Below, piece by piece: positions 28,697-37,795 of a stretch of 64,000 nt of DNA. A program made the translations under genes and the position numbers. The stretch comes from Brevundimonas sp. SL130. Lineage in GTDB: Bacteria; Pseudomonadota; Alphaproteobacteria; Caulobacterales; Caulobacteraceae. The DNA is taken from NCBI RefSeq assembly GCF_026625805.1, contig NZ_CP113064.1, forward strand, positions 620,001 through 684,000, written 5' to 3'. The notes under the pieces were generated by a model. That model had not been told where the DNA came from. It made no database searches and saw only the letters and a list, made by a program, of their open reading frames with translations. Position 1 is the first letter of the stretch. Each line of letters begins with the position of its first letter.

Positions 28697-28714
28697 TGAA
28701 GGGGAGGGAGACTA

Positions 28715-30769
28715 TTAGACAGCCTTGGCGCGGCTGCGGGTCCAGGCGTACAGGCTGAACACCGCGACGGCGAAGCCGACGATTCCGGCCAGCATGGCCG
28801 GCCAGGCCGAGCCCTCGGGCAGCATGGCGAAGGGGGCGTCGTCGCGGGTGGCGACGATCACCCCGGCGGTGAAGACGCCGAACAGGCTCTCGCCCACGAT
28901 CAGGCCCGAGGCCAGCAGCACCCCCATCCGCCGCGCCACGTCGGCGTAACGGGTGCTGGACACGGCCTTGTCGTAGATCCAGCCGCAGACGGCGCCGATG
29001 ACCAGCATGGTCGTGACGGCGGCGGGCAGATAGAAGCCGATGCCGACGGCCAGGGGCGGCAGCTTGACCTTGCCGTTCGTGGCCTTGGACACGACGGCGT
29101 CCAGCACGATGATGACGGCGCCGATCACCGCGCCCAGGCCGATCAGGTCCCAGCGCAGATCGCCGCCGATGACGCCGCGCGCCAGGGCCGAGATCAACGT
29201 CGCCTGAGGCGCCGCCAGGGTCTTGGCGCCCTCGACGATGGCGGGCGGGCCGCCCTCGAAGCCGAAGGCCTGGTTCAGCAGGTTCAGGATCAGGGGAATG
29301 ACGATGGCGCCGGCGCCGACGCCGACGATCAGGGCGGTCTGCTGGCGCCAGGGCGTGGCCTCGACCAGTTGGCCGGTCTTCAGGTCCTGAAGATTGTCAT
29401 TGGCGATGACGGCGACGGCGAAGACCACGGCGGTCACGATCAGGGCGAAGGCGATGATCGACGGATCAGCGGGTACGCCCGCTATGGCCATGACGCCCAG
29501 CATCAGCAGCGAGGCGATCACGACCGCCAGGATGCCGACGCCCGAGACCGGGCTGTTCGACGAGCCGATCAGGCCGGCCATATAGCCGCAGATGGCGGCG
29601 ACGGCGAAACCGATCAGGACGACATAGACCAGGCCGCCGATGACCAGCAGCGGGGTCGATCCCGCCAGGGCCGGGGCGCTCTGGGCGAACCAGGCCAGCA
29701 AGCCGGCGATGCCGATCAGGCAGACCACCGAAATCCCGCCGACCAGCTTGATGGGCAGATCCTGTTCGGTGCGCTCCAGCACCTCGCCGTGGGCGCGCTT
29801 GGCGTTGGCGGCCAGGGCCGAGGTCAGGCCGCCGATCAGCGGGCCGGCCAGTTTGACCAGGGTCCAGATGGCGGCGACGCCGATGACGCCGGCGCCCATA
29901 AATCGAACCTCGCGGCTCCAGACCTTTGACGCCAGTTCTTCGGCCGATACGCCGGCCGGCAGGGTGGAGGCGATGGAGGGAATCCCGTGCGCCGTCAGCC
30001 AGGCGATGGTGTCGGGGCTGGTCAGGATCGGCACGGCGATGGCCCAGGCCAGGATCAGACCGAACAGCTGGGCCAGGCCCACGGTCAGGCCGATCAGGTG
30101 GCCGGCGCCCAGGAGCGCGAACTGCATGCCGAAGCCCATGCCGGTGGCCCCGCCGCCCAGGGCGGCCGGAAGCTTGAAGAATTTGGCGGCCTCGCCGGCG
30201 AAGACGCGGCCCGCGACCAGCAGGGCGTAGCCGGACGAGACCAGGGCGCCGGCGACGACGACCCACAGACCCGACTTGTTCTCGCGCACCGCGCTTTCGG
30301 TCTGTTCGGCCCCGCGCGAGCCGACCTTCAGCACCTCGGCGGCGGCGACGCCTTCGGGGTAGGGCAGGCCGCCGTTGGTCACCAGGGCGCGGCGCAGCGG
30401 GATGGAGAAGGTCACCCCCAACACGCCGCCCAGGATACAGATGGCCACCGACTGCCAGAAGGGAAACTCCAGCCACCAGCCGATCATCACCAGGCCGGGC
30501 AGGACGAAGATGATCGAACTCATGGCCCCGCCGACCGAGGCCACGGTCTGGACGGTCATGTTTTCCCAGATGGTCGAGGTGCGGAAGACCCGCAGCACCG
30601 CCATCGAGATCACCGCCGCCGGAATGGCCGAGGCGAAGGTCAGGCCGACCAGCAGGCCCAGATAGGTGTTGGCGGCGGTGAAGATCACCGCCAGCAGGCA
30701 GCCCAGCACAAGGGCGCGAAGGGTCAGTTCAAGCCGGCCTTTCGGGGCGGCGGCGGCGGCGTCAGTCAT
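28715..30769 (-). CDS. OPT-family oligopeptide transporter
   Basis: 684 residues with about 15 hydrophobic segments. Family motifs: LGCLLAVIFTAANTYLGLLV near the N-terminus, GGLPYPEGVAAAEVLKVG (about 135-152), and SSNSPVSGVGILAVVIASL (about 415). OPT proteins carry small peptides or metal chelates into the cytoplasm by proton symport. It is transcribed alone; the PAP2 gene lies 66 bp upstream on the same strand. Substrate not deducible. Confidence 0.92.
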   Translation of the reverse strand: MTDAAAAAPKGRLELTLRALVLGCLLAVIFTAANTYLGLLVGLTFASAIPAAVISMAVLRVFRTSTIWENMTVQTVASVGGAMSSIIFVLPGLVMIGWWLEFPFWQSVAICILGGVLGVTFSIPLRRALVTNGGLPYPEGVAAAEVLKVGSRGAEQTESAVRENKSGLWVVVAGALVSSGYALLVAGRVFAGEAAKFFKLPAALGGGATGMGFGMQFALLGAGHLIGLTVGLAQLFGLILAWAIAVPILTSPDTIAWLTAHGIPSIASTLPAGVSAEELASKVWSREVRFMGAGVIGVAAIWTLVKLAGPLIGGLTSALAANAKRAHGEVLERTEQDLPIKLVGGISVVCLIGIAGLLAWFAQSAPALAGSTPLLVIGGLVYVVLIGFAVAAICGYMAGLIGSSNSPVSGVGILAVVIASLLMLGVMAIAGVPADPSIIAFALIVTAVVFAVAVIANDNLQDLKTGQLVEATPWRQQTALIVGVGAGAIVIPLILNLLNQAFGFEGGPPAIVEGAKTLAAPQATLISALARGVIGGDLRWDLIGLGAVIGAVIIVLDAVVSKATNGKVKLPPLAVGIGFYLPAAVTTMLVIGAVCGWIYDKAVSSTRYADVARRMGVLLASGLIVGESLFGVFTAGVIVATRDDAPFAMLPEGSAWPAMLAGIVGFAVAVFSLYAWTRSRAKAV

Positions 30770-30835
30770 TCAGGTCGGTTCCCACGTTCGAGCGGGACGT
30801 AAGCCCATAACGGCCGCTGCGGCAACCGGTCACGC

Positions 30836-31627
30836 TCAAGCGGGGACGGGCTGAAGCCCTCGGAAGCGCCGACGTGCCCGGCGGACCAGGCCGGGCGAGG
30901 CCACCGTCGCGCGATAGACCCCCGCCATGACCAGGGCCGTCAGGGCCCAGGACAGCAGGATGTCCGACAGAAAATGCCCCCCGAAGGCCAGCCGGTTCAT
31001 CGACAGGGCGAAGGCGTACAGGATCCCCACCGGCAGGACGACCGGCCGCCATTTCGCCGGGGTCAGCACCAGCAGCACCCCCACCATCCAGGCCGCGCTG
31101 GACCCCTCGCCCGAGACAAAGGAGCAGTTGGACTGACAGCCGTTGCTGATCACCCAGACGGGGGTGAAGGCGGCCTCGCCGCCGAACGTGTCGATCTGGA
31201 CCGGCCGGGCGCGCCCCCACAGGCCCTTGAGCAGCAGATTGACAACCAGGCCGGGGCCGATGGCCAGAGTCGCCAGGACGAAGACCGTCCGCCATGCTGC
31301 GGCGCCGACGGACCGACGATGCAGAATGCGCCAGGCCAGTCGTCCGATCACGCCCAACAGCATCATGGCCAGCACCAGGGTCGAACTCTTGCGCAGCGCC
31401 TTGAGCAAGGGATTGTCTGCCAGGAAGAAGCCGGCCTCGGGCCGGTAGAACAGGCGGCTGACCGCGATATCTACACCGGGAAAAGTCAGGAAATAGATGC
31501 TGATCGCCAGGACGGCCATCGCCGCCAGGATCGCGACGTCGTCGCGCGTCACGCCGATCGACCGGCCCAGATCGAGCAGGGACGCGGCGCGCGGACGCGG
31601 CTTGGTGACGAGGGCGGACTGAGACAT
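30836..31627 (-). CDS. PAP2-superfamily membrane phosphatase
   Basis: 263 residues and about six membrane segments. Motif 1 is KGLWGRARP. Motif 2 reads SFVSGEGSSA, with Glu where the classical PSGH has His. Motif 3 is NRLAFGGHFLSDILL (His and Asp present). Members dephosphorylate lipid phosphates such as undecaprenyl pyrophosphate, phosphatidylglycerol phosphate or lipid A. ATG 31627 follows GGGAGG; the longer open frame upstream lacks hydrophobic character and is rejected. It diverges from mutM. Confidence 0.85.
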   Translation of the reverse strand: MSQSALVTKPRPRAASLLDLGRSIGVTRDDVAILAAMAVLAISIYFLTFPGVDIAVSRLFYRPEAGFFLADNPLLKALRKSSTLVLAMMLLGVIGRLAWRILHRRSVGAAAWRTVFVLATLAIGPGLVVNLLLKGLWGRARPVQIDTFGGEAAFTPVWVISNGCQSNCSFVSGEGSSAAWMVGVLLVLTPAKWRPVVLPVGILYAFALSMNRLAFGGHFLSDILLSWALTALVMAGVYRATVASPGLVRRARRRFRGLQPVPA

Positions 31628-31768
31628 ATTCCCTCCCCGGACTGCTCGCGGCCTGGATGACAGACCGGGGTGTCGTTCCAGCGTCAATTCGAACAATGTT
31701 TTCCGACGAATGTCGCGGGGGCGGACGATCGGCTTGGCGCAGGGGCGCCGACGGGCTAGGACCGGGCC

Positions 31769-32632
31769 ATGCCTGAACTCCCCGAGGTCGAAACCGTCCG
31801 ACGCGGCCTGACGCCGGTGCTGGCGGGCGCGCGCCTGTCGCGGGTGCGGATTAACCGGCCTGATCTGCGTTTTCCGTTCCCGGAAGGTTTCGCCGAGCGG
31901 CTGGAAGGGGCGACGGTCGAGCGGATCGACCGCCGCGCCAAATATCTGCTCCTGCCCCTGTCGACGGGCGAGACCTGGATCACCCATCTGGGCATGACCG
32001 GCCGCTTCACCCTGGACGGAACCCAGCTGGGCGAGTTCGAGGAAGCCGCCCCCATCGCCGGCAAGCACGAGCATTTCAGCGGCTGCGCCGTGCGCGACGG
32101 CGCCGCCACCCGCATCGGCTATGCCGACGCGCGCCGGTTCGGCTTTATGGGCCTGATCCCCACCGCCCAGGTCGAGGCCCATCCCTGGTTCTCCGGCCTG
32201 GGGCCCGAGCCGCTCGGCAACGGCTTTTCCGGCGCGCACCTAGCCGAGGCCTTCGCCGGCAAGACACAGAACATCAAGGTCTCCCTGCTGGACCAGCGGA
32301 TCGTTGCGGGTCTGGGCAATATCTATGTGTGCGAGGCCCTGTACCGCGCCCGGATCTCGCCCCTGGTCGCGGCGGGATCGGTATCGAAGGCGCGGTTGGA
32401 GACCCTGGCCTCTGTCGTCCGCGATGTGCTGAACGACGCCATCGCCGCGGGCGGATCGACGCTGAAGGACTTCGCCAACGCCGAGGGCGGCCAGGGCTAT
32501 TTCCAGCATCGGTTCGACGTCTACGGCCGCGAGGGCGAGCCGTGCCGGGGGGAGGGCTGCACGGGAACGGTCGCGCGCATCGTCCAGGGCGGACGTTCGA
32601 CCTTCTACTGCCCGACCTGTCAGAAGCGCTGA
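31769..32632 (+). CDS. mutM: Formamidopyrimidine-DNA glycosylase
   Basis: 287 residues. The N-terminus [13 protein letters not shown] gives the catalytic Pro2 and Glu3. Lys in [10 protein letters not shown], the helix-two-turn-helix and the C-terminal zinc finger (CRGEGC and CPTC) are all present. It removes 8-oxoguanine and ring-opened purines in base-excision repair. An enoyl-CoA hydratase gene follows 67 bp downstream. Confidence 0.97.
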   Translation: MPELPEVETVRRGLTPVLAGARLSRVRINRPDLRFPFPEGFAERLEGATVERIDRRAKYLLLPLSTGETWITHLGMTGRFTLDGTQLGEFEEAAPIAGKHEHFSGCAVRDGAATRIGYADARRFGFMGLIPTAQVEAHPWFSGLGPEPLGNGFSGAHLAEAFAGKTQNIKVSLLDQRIVAGLGNIYVCEALYRARISPLVAAGSVSKARLETLASVVRDVLNDAIAAGGSTLKDFANAEGGQGYFQHRFDVYGREGEPCRGEGCTGTVARIVQGGRSTFYCPTCQKR

Positions 32633-32699
32633 GGCGACCGGCCGTCATGACGAACGGCCGTCGATCCTCTATGACCGGCGTCAACAGAGGAGACCGCCC

Positions 32700-33485
32700 A
32701 TGGCCGACGTCTATTCCACCCTGCTGATCGAGCGCTGCGCCGACGGCTATGCGGTCGTGACCCTGAACCGGCCCGAGGCGCTGAACGCCCTGAACTCGAC
32801 CCTGTTCGGGGAACTGGCGGCCTTCCTCGATGCGGTCGAGACTGACGACAGCGTGCGCTGCCTGATCCTGACCGGCTCGGCCAAGGCTTTCGCCGCCGGG
32901 GCCGACATCAAGGAGATGGCGGACCAGTCCTACGCCGACATGTTCAAGGGCAATTTCTTCGCCCTGGGCCATGACCGGATCATGCGCTTCCGTAAGCCGA
33001 TCATCGCGGCGGTCTCGGGCTACGCCCTGGGGGGCGGTTGCGAACTGGCCATGTTGTGCGACTTCATCATCGCCTCTGAGACGGCCAAGTTCGGTCAGCC
33101 CGAGATCAATCTGGGCGTGGCGCCGGGCATCGGCGGCTCGCAGCGGCTGACCCGTCTGGTCGGCAAGTCCAAGGCCATGGACATGATCCTGACCGCCCGG
33201 ATGATGGATGCGACAGAGGCCGAGCGCGCCGGCCTGGTCAGCCGCGTCGTCGCCCCCGACGCCCTGCTGGACGAGGCCCGCGCCGCCGCCGCCAAGATCG
33301 CGGCGCAAAGCCCGCTGGCGGTGATGATGAACAAGGAGATGGTCAATGTCGCCCTGGAGACCAGTCTGAGCGAAGGCGTCCGCTTCGAACGCCGCCTGTT
33401 CCATTCCCTGTTCGCCTTCGAGGACCAGAAGGAAGGCATGTCCGCCTTCGTCGACAAGCGCAAGCCGGACTTCAAGGGGCGATGA
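32700..33485 (+). CDS. Enoyl-CoA hydratase
   Basis: 261 residues. Crotonase motifs: [26 protein letters not shown] (oxyanion hole) and [20 protein letters not shown], then [20 protein letters not shown] with the catalytic Glu. It hydrates trans-2-enoyl-CoA in beta-oxidation. Position after mutM is conserved in many Alphaproteobacteria, where rpsT and dnaA often follow; that continuation is absent here. Confidence 0.94.
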   Translation: MADVYSTLLIERCADGYAVVTLNRPEALNALNSTLFGELAAFLDAVETDDSVRCLILTGSAKAFAAGADIKEMADQSYADMFKGNFFALGHDRIMRFRKPIIAAVSGYALGGGCELAMLCDFIIASETAKFGQPEINLGVAPGIGGSQRLTRLVGKSKAMDMILTARMMDATEAERAGLVSRVVAPDALLDEARAAAAKIAAQSPLAVMMNKEMVNVALETSLSEGVRFERRLFHSLFAFEDQKEGMSAFVDKRKPDFKGR

Positions 33486-33538
33486 CCCAAGGTCGCGGCC
33501 GTCAACCGATCGCCGTGATCGGGCGTTAGGAGCGGGTT

Positions 33539-34441
33539 ATGCGCCGTCTTCTCGTTCCGCTTTTCGCGATCCTGTTTGTCGTCCTGCCCGGCGTCGTCGC
33601 CGCCCAGACAACAGTATCGGCGTCGCTCGCCCCCGCCTTCCGTTCCGACCGGATCATCGTCGAGACGCGGGGCGCGGGGCCGGATATCGTCTTCATTCCG
33701 GGCTTGGGCTCAACCGGGGCGGCCTGGCGGTCGACGGCGGACAAGCTGGAGGGCCGGTATCGGGTGCATCTGGTGACCATCCGAGGCTTCGGCCAGACGG
33801 ACATTGGGGCCAATGCCGGCGGCGCCCTGGCCACGCCCGCCGCGCGCGAGATCGAACGCTATATCCGCGAGCAACGTCTTTCGCGCCCCGCCCTGATCGG
33901 CCATTCGCTGGGCGGCCAGATCGCGCTGCGGGTCGCGGCGGACATGCGCGACCGGATCGGGCGGGTGATGGTGGTGGATTCCGCGCCCTTCTTTCCGGCC
34001 CTGGTCGATTCCCGCGTCACGGCCCGCGAGGTCGAACCCCTGGCGCGGCTGGGTTATCAGGGCCTGATGCTGTTCGGGGACCAGGCGCTGAAAGGCCAGG
34101 TCTCGGCCCTGGGCGGCGACCTCGGCCTGGCGGGCGACATGGTGTTCGACGGCCTCGGCCTCCAGGGCGGCGACCGACGGGTGCTGGCCCAGGGCCTTTA
34201 CGAGGCCCTGACCGTCGATCTGCGGCCCCGGCTGCGCGACATCCGGGCGCCGGTGACGGTGGTCTATGGCTGGACTGCGGACGCCAACAGCCCCCGCAAT
34301 CGGCTGGAGGGCCTGTACCGCTACGGCTTCTCCAACCTGCCCCGCCCGGCGCAGTTCGTCCGGGTGGAAGGCGCCGACCACCAGGTGATGATCGACCAGC
34401 CGGCGCGGTTCCAGGCGGCGGTGGATCGGTTTCTGGGGTAG
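33539..34441 (+). CDS. Exported alpha/beta hydrolase
   Basis: 300 residues. The signal peptide (LLVPLFAILFVVLPGVVAAQ) is cleaved near residue 23. Alpha/beta fold: FIPGLGSTGAAW (oxyanion loop), IGHSLGGQIALRVA (nucleophile Ser elbow), an acid in VYGWTADANSP, and GADHQVMIDQP (catalytic His). Probably a periplasmic esterase or lipase-like enzyme; substrate unknown. AGGAG precedes ATG 33539. Confidence 0.85.
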   Translation: MRRLLVPLFAILFVVLPGVVAAQTTVSASLAPAFRSDRIIVETRGAGPDIVFIPGLGSTGAAWRSTADKLEGRYRVHLVTIRGFGQTDIGANAGGALATPAAREIERYIREQRLSRPALIGHSLGGQIALRVAADMRDRIGRVMVVDSAPFFPALVDSRVTAREVEPLARLGYQGLMLFGDQALKGQVSALGGDLGLAGDMVFDGLGLQGGDRRVLAQGLYEALTVDLRPRLRDIRAPVTVVYGWTADANSPRNRLEGLYRYGFSNLPRPAQFVRVEGADHQVMIDQPARFQAAVDRFLG

Positions 34442-34451
34442 GACTCGGTCT

Positions 34452-34600
34452 TCCTTCTCCCGGGGGGAGAAGGTGGCCCGAAGGGCCGGATGAGGGGGCC
34501 GCCGGTGGGCCAGCTCGCACCACTTTGCCCCTCACCCTTTCGCGCGAAGACCGATCGCTGACGCTCTCGGGCGCTCAAGCCCTCTCCCGGCGGGAGAGGG
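34452..34600. repeat. ~149-bp intergenic element bounded by hairpins
   Basis: It starts with CCTTCTCCC/GGGAGAAGG (34453-34473) and ends with CCCTCTCCC/GGGAGAGGG (34580-34600). The right end resembles the terminal hairpins of the elements at 37636 and 42682, and the interior includes GATCGCTG. It fills the gap between the convergent hydrolase and recQ genes, ending directly at the recQ stop. Confidence 0.6.
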
Positions 34601-36499
34601 TCAGTGGATGGCCGCCAAAGTCTCCAGCACGCCCTTGCCGTAGCGATCCAGTTTCGACTGCCCCACGCCGGGCAGGGCGCCCAGGCTGGTCAGGTCGCCC
34701 GGTTCGGCGTGGGCGATTTCCAGCAGGGTCTTGTCCTGGAAGATGACATAGGGCGGGACGTGCTGTTCCGAGGCGCGGTCGCGACGCCAGGCGCGCAGGG
34801 CTTCGAACCGGGCGCGGACGTCGGCGTCCATGGTCTCGAGCGCGGCGTTGCGGCCCTCGCCGGTGCGGTCGCGGCGATTGCGCGGATTGCCCGAGCGCGT
34901 GCCGGCGTCATAGCCTGCGGGCACGCGGCGCACCTCGATCTTGCGTTCGGCCTTGTAGACGGCGCGCACCGCCTCGCCGTCGCCCAGACCGACCAAGGGC
35001 TTGCCGTCGTTCGGATCCTCGACCAGCAGGCCTTCGAACAGCAGGTGATCGACGATGTCGCGCCAGCCGTTGGGCGAGATGTCGGCGCCTATGCCCCAGG
35101 TGGACAGCTGCTGTTCCCACGGCTGAACCGTCTTGGTGCGCCCCGTCAGGTGGTCGATCACCCGACCCCGGCCGAAGCGGCCGCCCAGGCGCTGAACCGC
35201 CGCCAGGGCCTTCTGGGCGGGGACGGTGGCGTCATAGGTCTGGGGCGGATCGCTGCAGATGTCGCAGACGCCGCAGGGGGCCGCGTCGTGCTCGCCGAAA
35301 TAGCGGCGCACGGCCTGGGCGCGGCAGACGGCTCCGTCAAGCATGGCGAACAGCTGGCGGGCCTTGCGCACCTGAACCTGTTTGACCTCTTCGGCCATCG
35401 GGCGGCCGTCCAGCCGGCGCAGGGTCCAGGCGATGTCGGAGGGGCCGTACAGGGTGATGCCCTCGGCGGGTTCGCCGTCGCGGCCGCCCCGGCCGATCTC
35501 CTGCCAATAGGCCTCAAGCGAGCCCGGCGGATCGGCGTGGATGACGAAGCGCACGTCGGCCTTGTCCACCCCCATGCCGAAGGCGATGGTGGCGACCATG
35601 ACGGCCCCGTCCTCGGCCAGGAAGCGTTCCAGCCGGCGGTCGCGCTCCTTGTTGTCCATACCCGCGTGATAGGCGATGGCGTTGGTCCCGGCGTCGCGCA
35701 GCGCCTGGGCCACGCGGTCGCAGCCGTCGCGGCTGCCGCAATAGACCACGCCCGGCTTGCCGCGCCGCTCGCGCACCAGTTCGATGACTCGGGCGTCGGT
35801 CTTGGCGCGCGAGGCGCTCTCCTTGCGTTCGGCCGAGAGTTGCAGGTTCGGGCGGGCGAAACTGTCGACGAAGACCTTGGCCTGTTCCAGCCGCAGCGAG
35901 CGCAGGATGTCGTCGCGCGTGCGGGCGTCGGCGGTGGCGGTGACGGCGATGCGCGGGACGTTCGGGAACCGCTCGGCCAGCAGACCCAGGTTGCGATAGT
36001 CGGGGCGGAAGTCGTGGCCCCACTGGCTGACGCAGTGGGCCTCGTCGATGGCGATCAGGCTGAGCGGCAGTTCGGCCAGCCGGTCCATCATGGCCCCCGC
36101 CGCCAGGCCTTCCGGCGAGACATACAGCAGGTCGAGGTCACCCGCGCGGGCCGCGGCCCAGATGGCCGACCGCTCGTCCAGCGAGACGCCGGAATCCAGC
36201 CGGGCGGCGGCGACGCCCTGTTGCTTCAGGGCTTCGACCTGGTCGGTCATCAGGGCGATCAGGGGCGAGACCACCAGGCCCAGGCCGGGGCGCAGGATGG
36301 CGGGGATCTGATAGCATACGCTCTTGCCGCCGCCGGTCGGCAGGACGGCCAGGACGTCGCGCCCGGCCAGGATCTCGTCCACCACCTGGCTTTGCAGGCC
36401 CCGGAAGTCGGCGTGGCCCCAGACGCGCGACAGCAGGGACCGGGCGTCGTCCAGCGTGAGGTCTTGGGCGGGTCGGGACTGGGTTTGCGTGGCCGGCAT
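34601..36499 (-). CDS. recQ: ATP-dependent DNA helicase RecQ
   Basis: 632 residues from ATG 36499; GTG 36514 is an alternative. Superfamily 2 helicase: LPTGGGKSVCYQ (Walker A Lys59), IAIDEAHCVSQWGHDFRP (DEAH box plus aromatic-rich loop), QEIGRGGRDG (motif VI). The zinc-binding RQC part has AVCRAQ and PCGVCDIC. A C-terminal HRDC domain (about 550-632) ends the protein. It unwinds DNA in RecF-type recombination repair and replication restart. Confidence 0.96.
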   Translation of the reverse strand: MPATQTQSRPAQDLTLDDARSLLSRVWGHADFRGLQSQVVDEILAGRDVLAVLPTGGGKSVCYQIPAILRPGLGLVVSPLIALMTDQVEALKQQGVAAARLDSGVSLDERSAIWAAARAGDLDLLYVSPEGLAAGAMMDRLAELPLSLIAIDEAHCVSQWGHDFRPDYRNLGLLAERFPNVPRIAVTATADARTRDDILRSLRLEQAKVFVDSFARPNLQLSAERKESASRAKTDARVIELVRERRGKPGVVYCGSRDGCDRVAQALRDAGTNAIAYHAGMDNKERDRRLERFLAEDGAVMVATIAFGMGVDKADVRFVIHADPPGSLEAYWQEIGRGGRDGEPAEGITLYGPSDIAWTLRRLDGRPMAEEVKQVQVRKARQLFAMLDGAVCRAQAVRRYFGEHDAAPCGVCDICSDPPQTYDATVPAQKALAAVQRLGGRFGRGRVIDHLTGRTKTVQPWEQQLSTWGIGADISPNGWRDIVDHLLFEGLLVEDPNDGKPLVGLGDGEAVRAVYKAERKIEVRRVPAGYDAGTRSGNPRNRRDRTGEGRNAALETMDADVRARFEALRAWRRDRASEQHVPPYVIFQDKTLLEIAHAEPGDLTSLGALPGVGQSKLDRYGKGVLETLAAIH

Positions 36500-36586
36500 C
36501 CGAAGGTTGTGCACTATTTGTTCCGCCGTGCGAAGATCGCCCGGCCGTTTTCACGGCCGGGCGTCAGCTCGGGTCGGGGCGAAGCC

Positions 36587-37564
36587 TCAGTGGGCGGGCG
36601 AAACGGCGAACTGACCGCCGTCGCGATAGCGCCACAGGTAGGAGGGGGCGATGGCGGCCATGCCGGTCGGCGCGGTCAGGCCCAGGTCGGCCAGGGTCGC
36701 GGCGCCGGACGAGACGACATTGTCCTTTTGCAGCATGACGACCTGATCGCGGGTCAGGGGTGGGGTCAGGCCCAGCAGGCTGACGGTCTGGAACAGCGAA
36801 CCCAGCAGCTTGGCGACCGGGAAGGGAATGGGCGCCAGCAAGCGGTCGTGGTGAGTCTCGCGCTTCACCAGCTCCAGCACTTCGCGGAATGTATAGATGT
36901 CAGGTCCGCCCAGTTCGAAGGTGCGGCCGGCCGCGTCGCCGCGGGTCACGGCGCGCGCGACCGCCTCGGCCACGTCGGCGACATAGACCGGCTGGAACCG
37001 GGTCTTGCCGCCGCCGATCAGCGGCAGGGCGGGCGCCGAGGCCGCCATGGCGGCGAACCGGTTCAGGAAGCCGTCGCTGGCGCCGAACACCAGGGAAGGA
37101 CGCAGGATGACGGCGTCGGGATAGACGGCGCGGATCTGGGCCTCGGCCTCGCCCTTGGTGCGGGCGTAGGCGGAGCGGCTGTTCGCATCGGCGCCGATGG
37201 CCGAGATCTGGACGACGCGGACCACGCCGGCGGCCTTGGCCGCCTGGGCGATGTTCTTGGCGGCCTCGACATGGGCGCTCTTGAAACCGCGCTTGCCGCC
37301 GCCATCGTGCAGAACCCCGACCAGATTGACCACGGCGTCCGAACCGCGCACGGCGGCCGCAACGTCCTCGGCATTGGTCACGTCGCAGCGCATGAACTGG
37401 ATCTGGCCCGGATCGCCCAGGGGCTGGACCTCGATGGCCAGAACCGGGTTGCGCACGGCGACGCGAATACGCCAGCCCAGGCGGGCCAGGGCGCGCACCG
37501 CCTGAGACCCGATGAAGCCGGACCCTCCAAAGAGGGTTACGACGCCGGGGGCGAGGTCAGCCAT
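36587..37564 (-). CDS. NDUFA9-like NAD(P)-binding protein (atypical SDR)
   Basis: 325 residues. The Rossmann N-terminus VVTLFGGSGFIGSQAVRALAR carries the GGxGFIG motif, with VVNLVGVLHDGG and YARTKGEAEAQI following. It resembles the complex I NDUFA9-subunit-family proteins of Alphaproteobacteria, which bind NADPH and lack SDR catalysis. A role in complex I or quinone metabolism is inferred from the family. It lies about 90 bp upstream of recQ on the same strand. Confidence 0.85.
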   Translation of the reverse strand: MADLAPGVVTLFGGSGFIGSQAVRALARLGWRIRVAVRNPVLAIEVQPLGDPGQIQFMRCDVTNAEDVAAAVRGSDAVVNLVGVLHDGGGKRGFKSAHVEAAKNIAQAAKAAGVVRVVQISAIGADANSRSAYARTKGEAEAQIRAVYPDAVILRPSLVFGASDGFLNRFAAMAASAPALPLIGGGKTRFQPVYVADVAEAVARAVTRGDAAGRTFELGGPDIYTFREVLELVKRETHHDRLLAPIPFPVAKLLGSLFQTVSLLGLTPPLTRDQVVMLQKDNVVSSGAATLADLGLTAPTGMAAIAPSYLWRYRDGGQFAVSPAH

Positions 37565-37635
37565 GGGGAAGCTCCAGTCGAAATCCGTGCTGCGGGATAG
37601 CCGATGGGGCGCGGCGCCGCAACGCTGGCGACGAC

Positions 37636-37786
37636 CTTCCCCCGCTTGCGGGGGAAGTGTCAGGTCGTGACGCGAAGCGACACGCCTGACGATGGGGGAA
37701 GTCTTGTTTCTGAAAGGATGACTTCCCTCTCCGTCGCTGGATCGCTGCGCGATCGACGCGACACCTCTCCCGCAAGCGGGAGAGGG
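37636..37786. repeat. 151-bp hairpin-bounded dispersed element, copy A
   Basis: It is bounded by CTTCCCCCGCTTGCGGGGGAAG at the left end and a CCCTCTCC-type stem hairpin (CTCTCCCGCAAGCGGGAGAG) at the right end. The reverse complement of 42682-42830 is almost identical over the whole length. The interior includes ATCGCTGCGCGATCG (37741-37755). It occupies the spacer between the NDUFA9-like gene and the M1 peptidase gene. Confidence 0.88.
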
Positions 37787-37795
37787 GCTCTCATC

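Larger units (their letters stand above)
27429..28711. repeat. Palindromic dispersed element (~146 bp) interrupted by an IS
   Basis: The left arm is the 24 bp at 27429-27452. The right arm is split: 27551-27564 before the IS and 28702-28711 after it. Removing the IS and one TGAAG copy rejoins these into the exact reverse complement of the left arm, so the original element was about 146 bp. Its interior shares ATCGCTGCGCGATCG (27535-27549) with the elements at 37636 and 42682. Confidence 0.8.

Noticed and set aside
34604..37600. 998-codon rightward frame opposite recQ and the NDUFA9-like gene
   Set aside because: Runs through two recognised genes and the repeat between them in antisense; composition is of shadow type.
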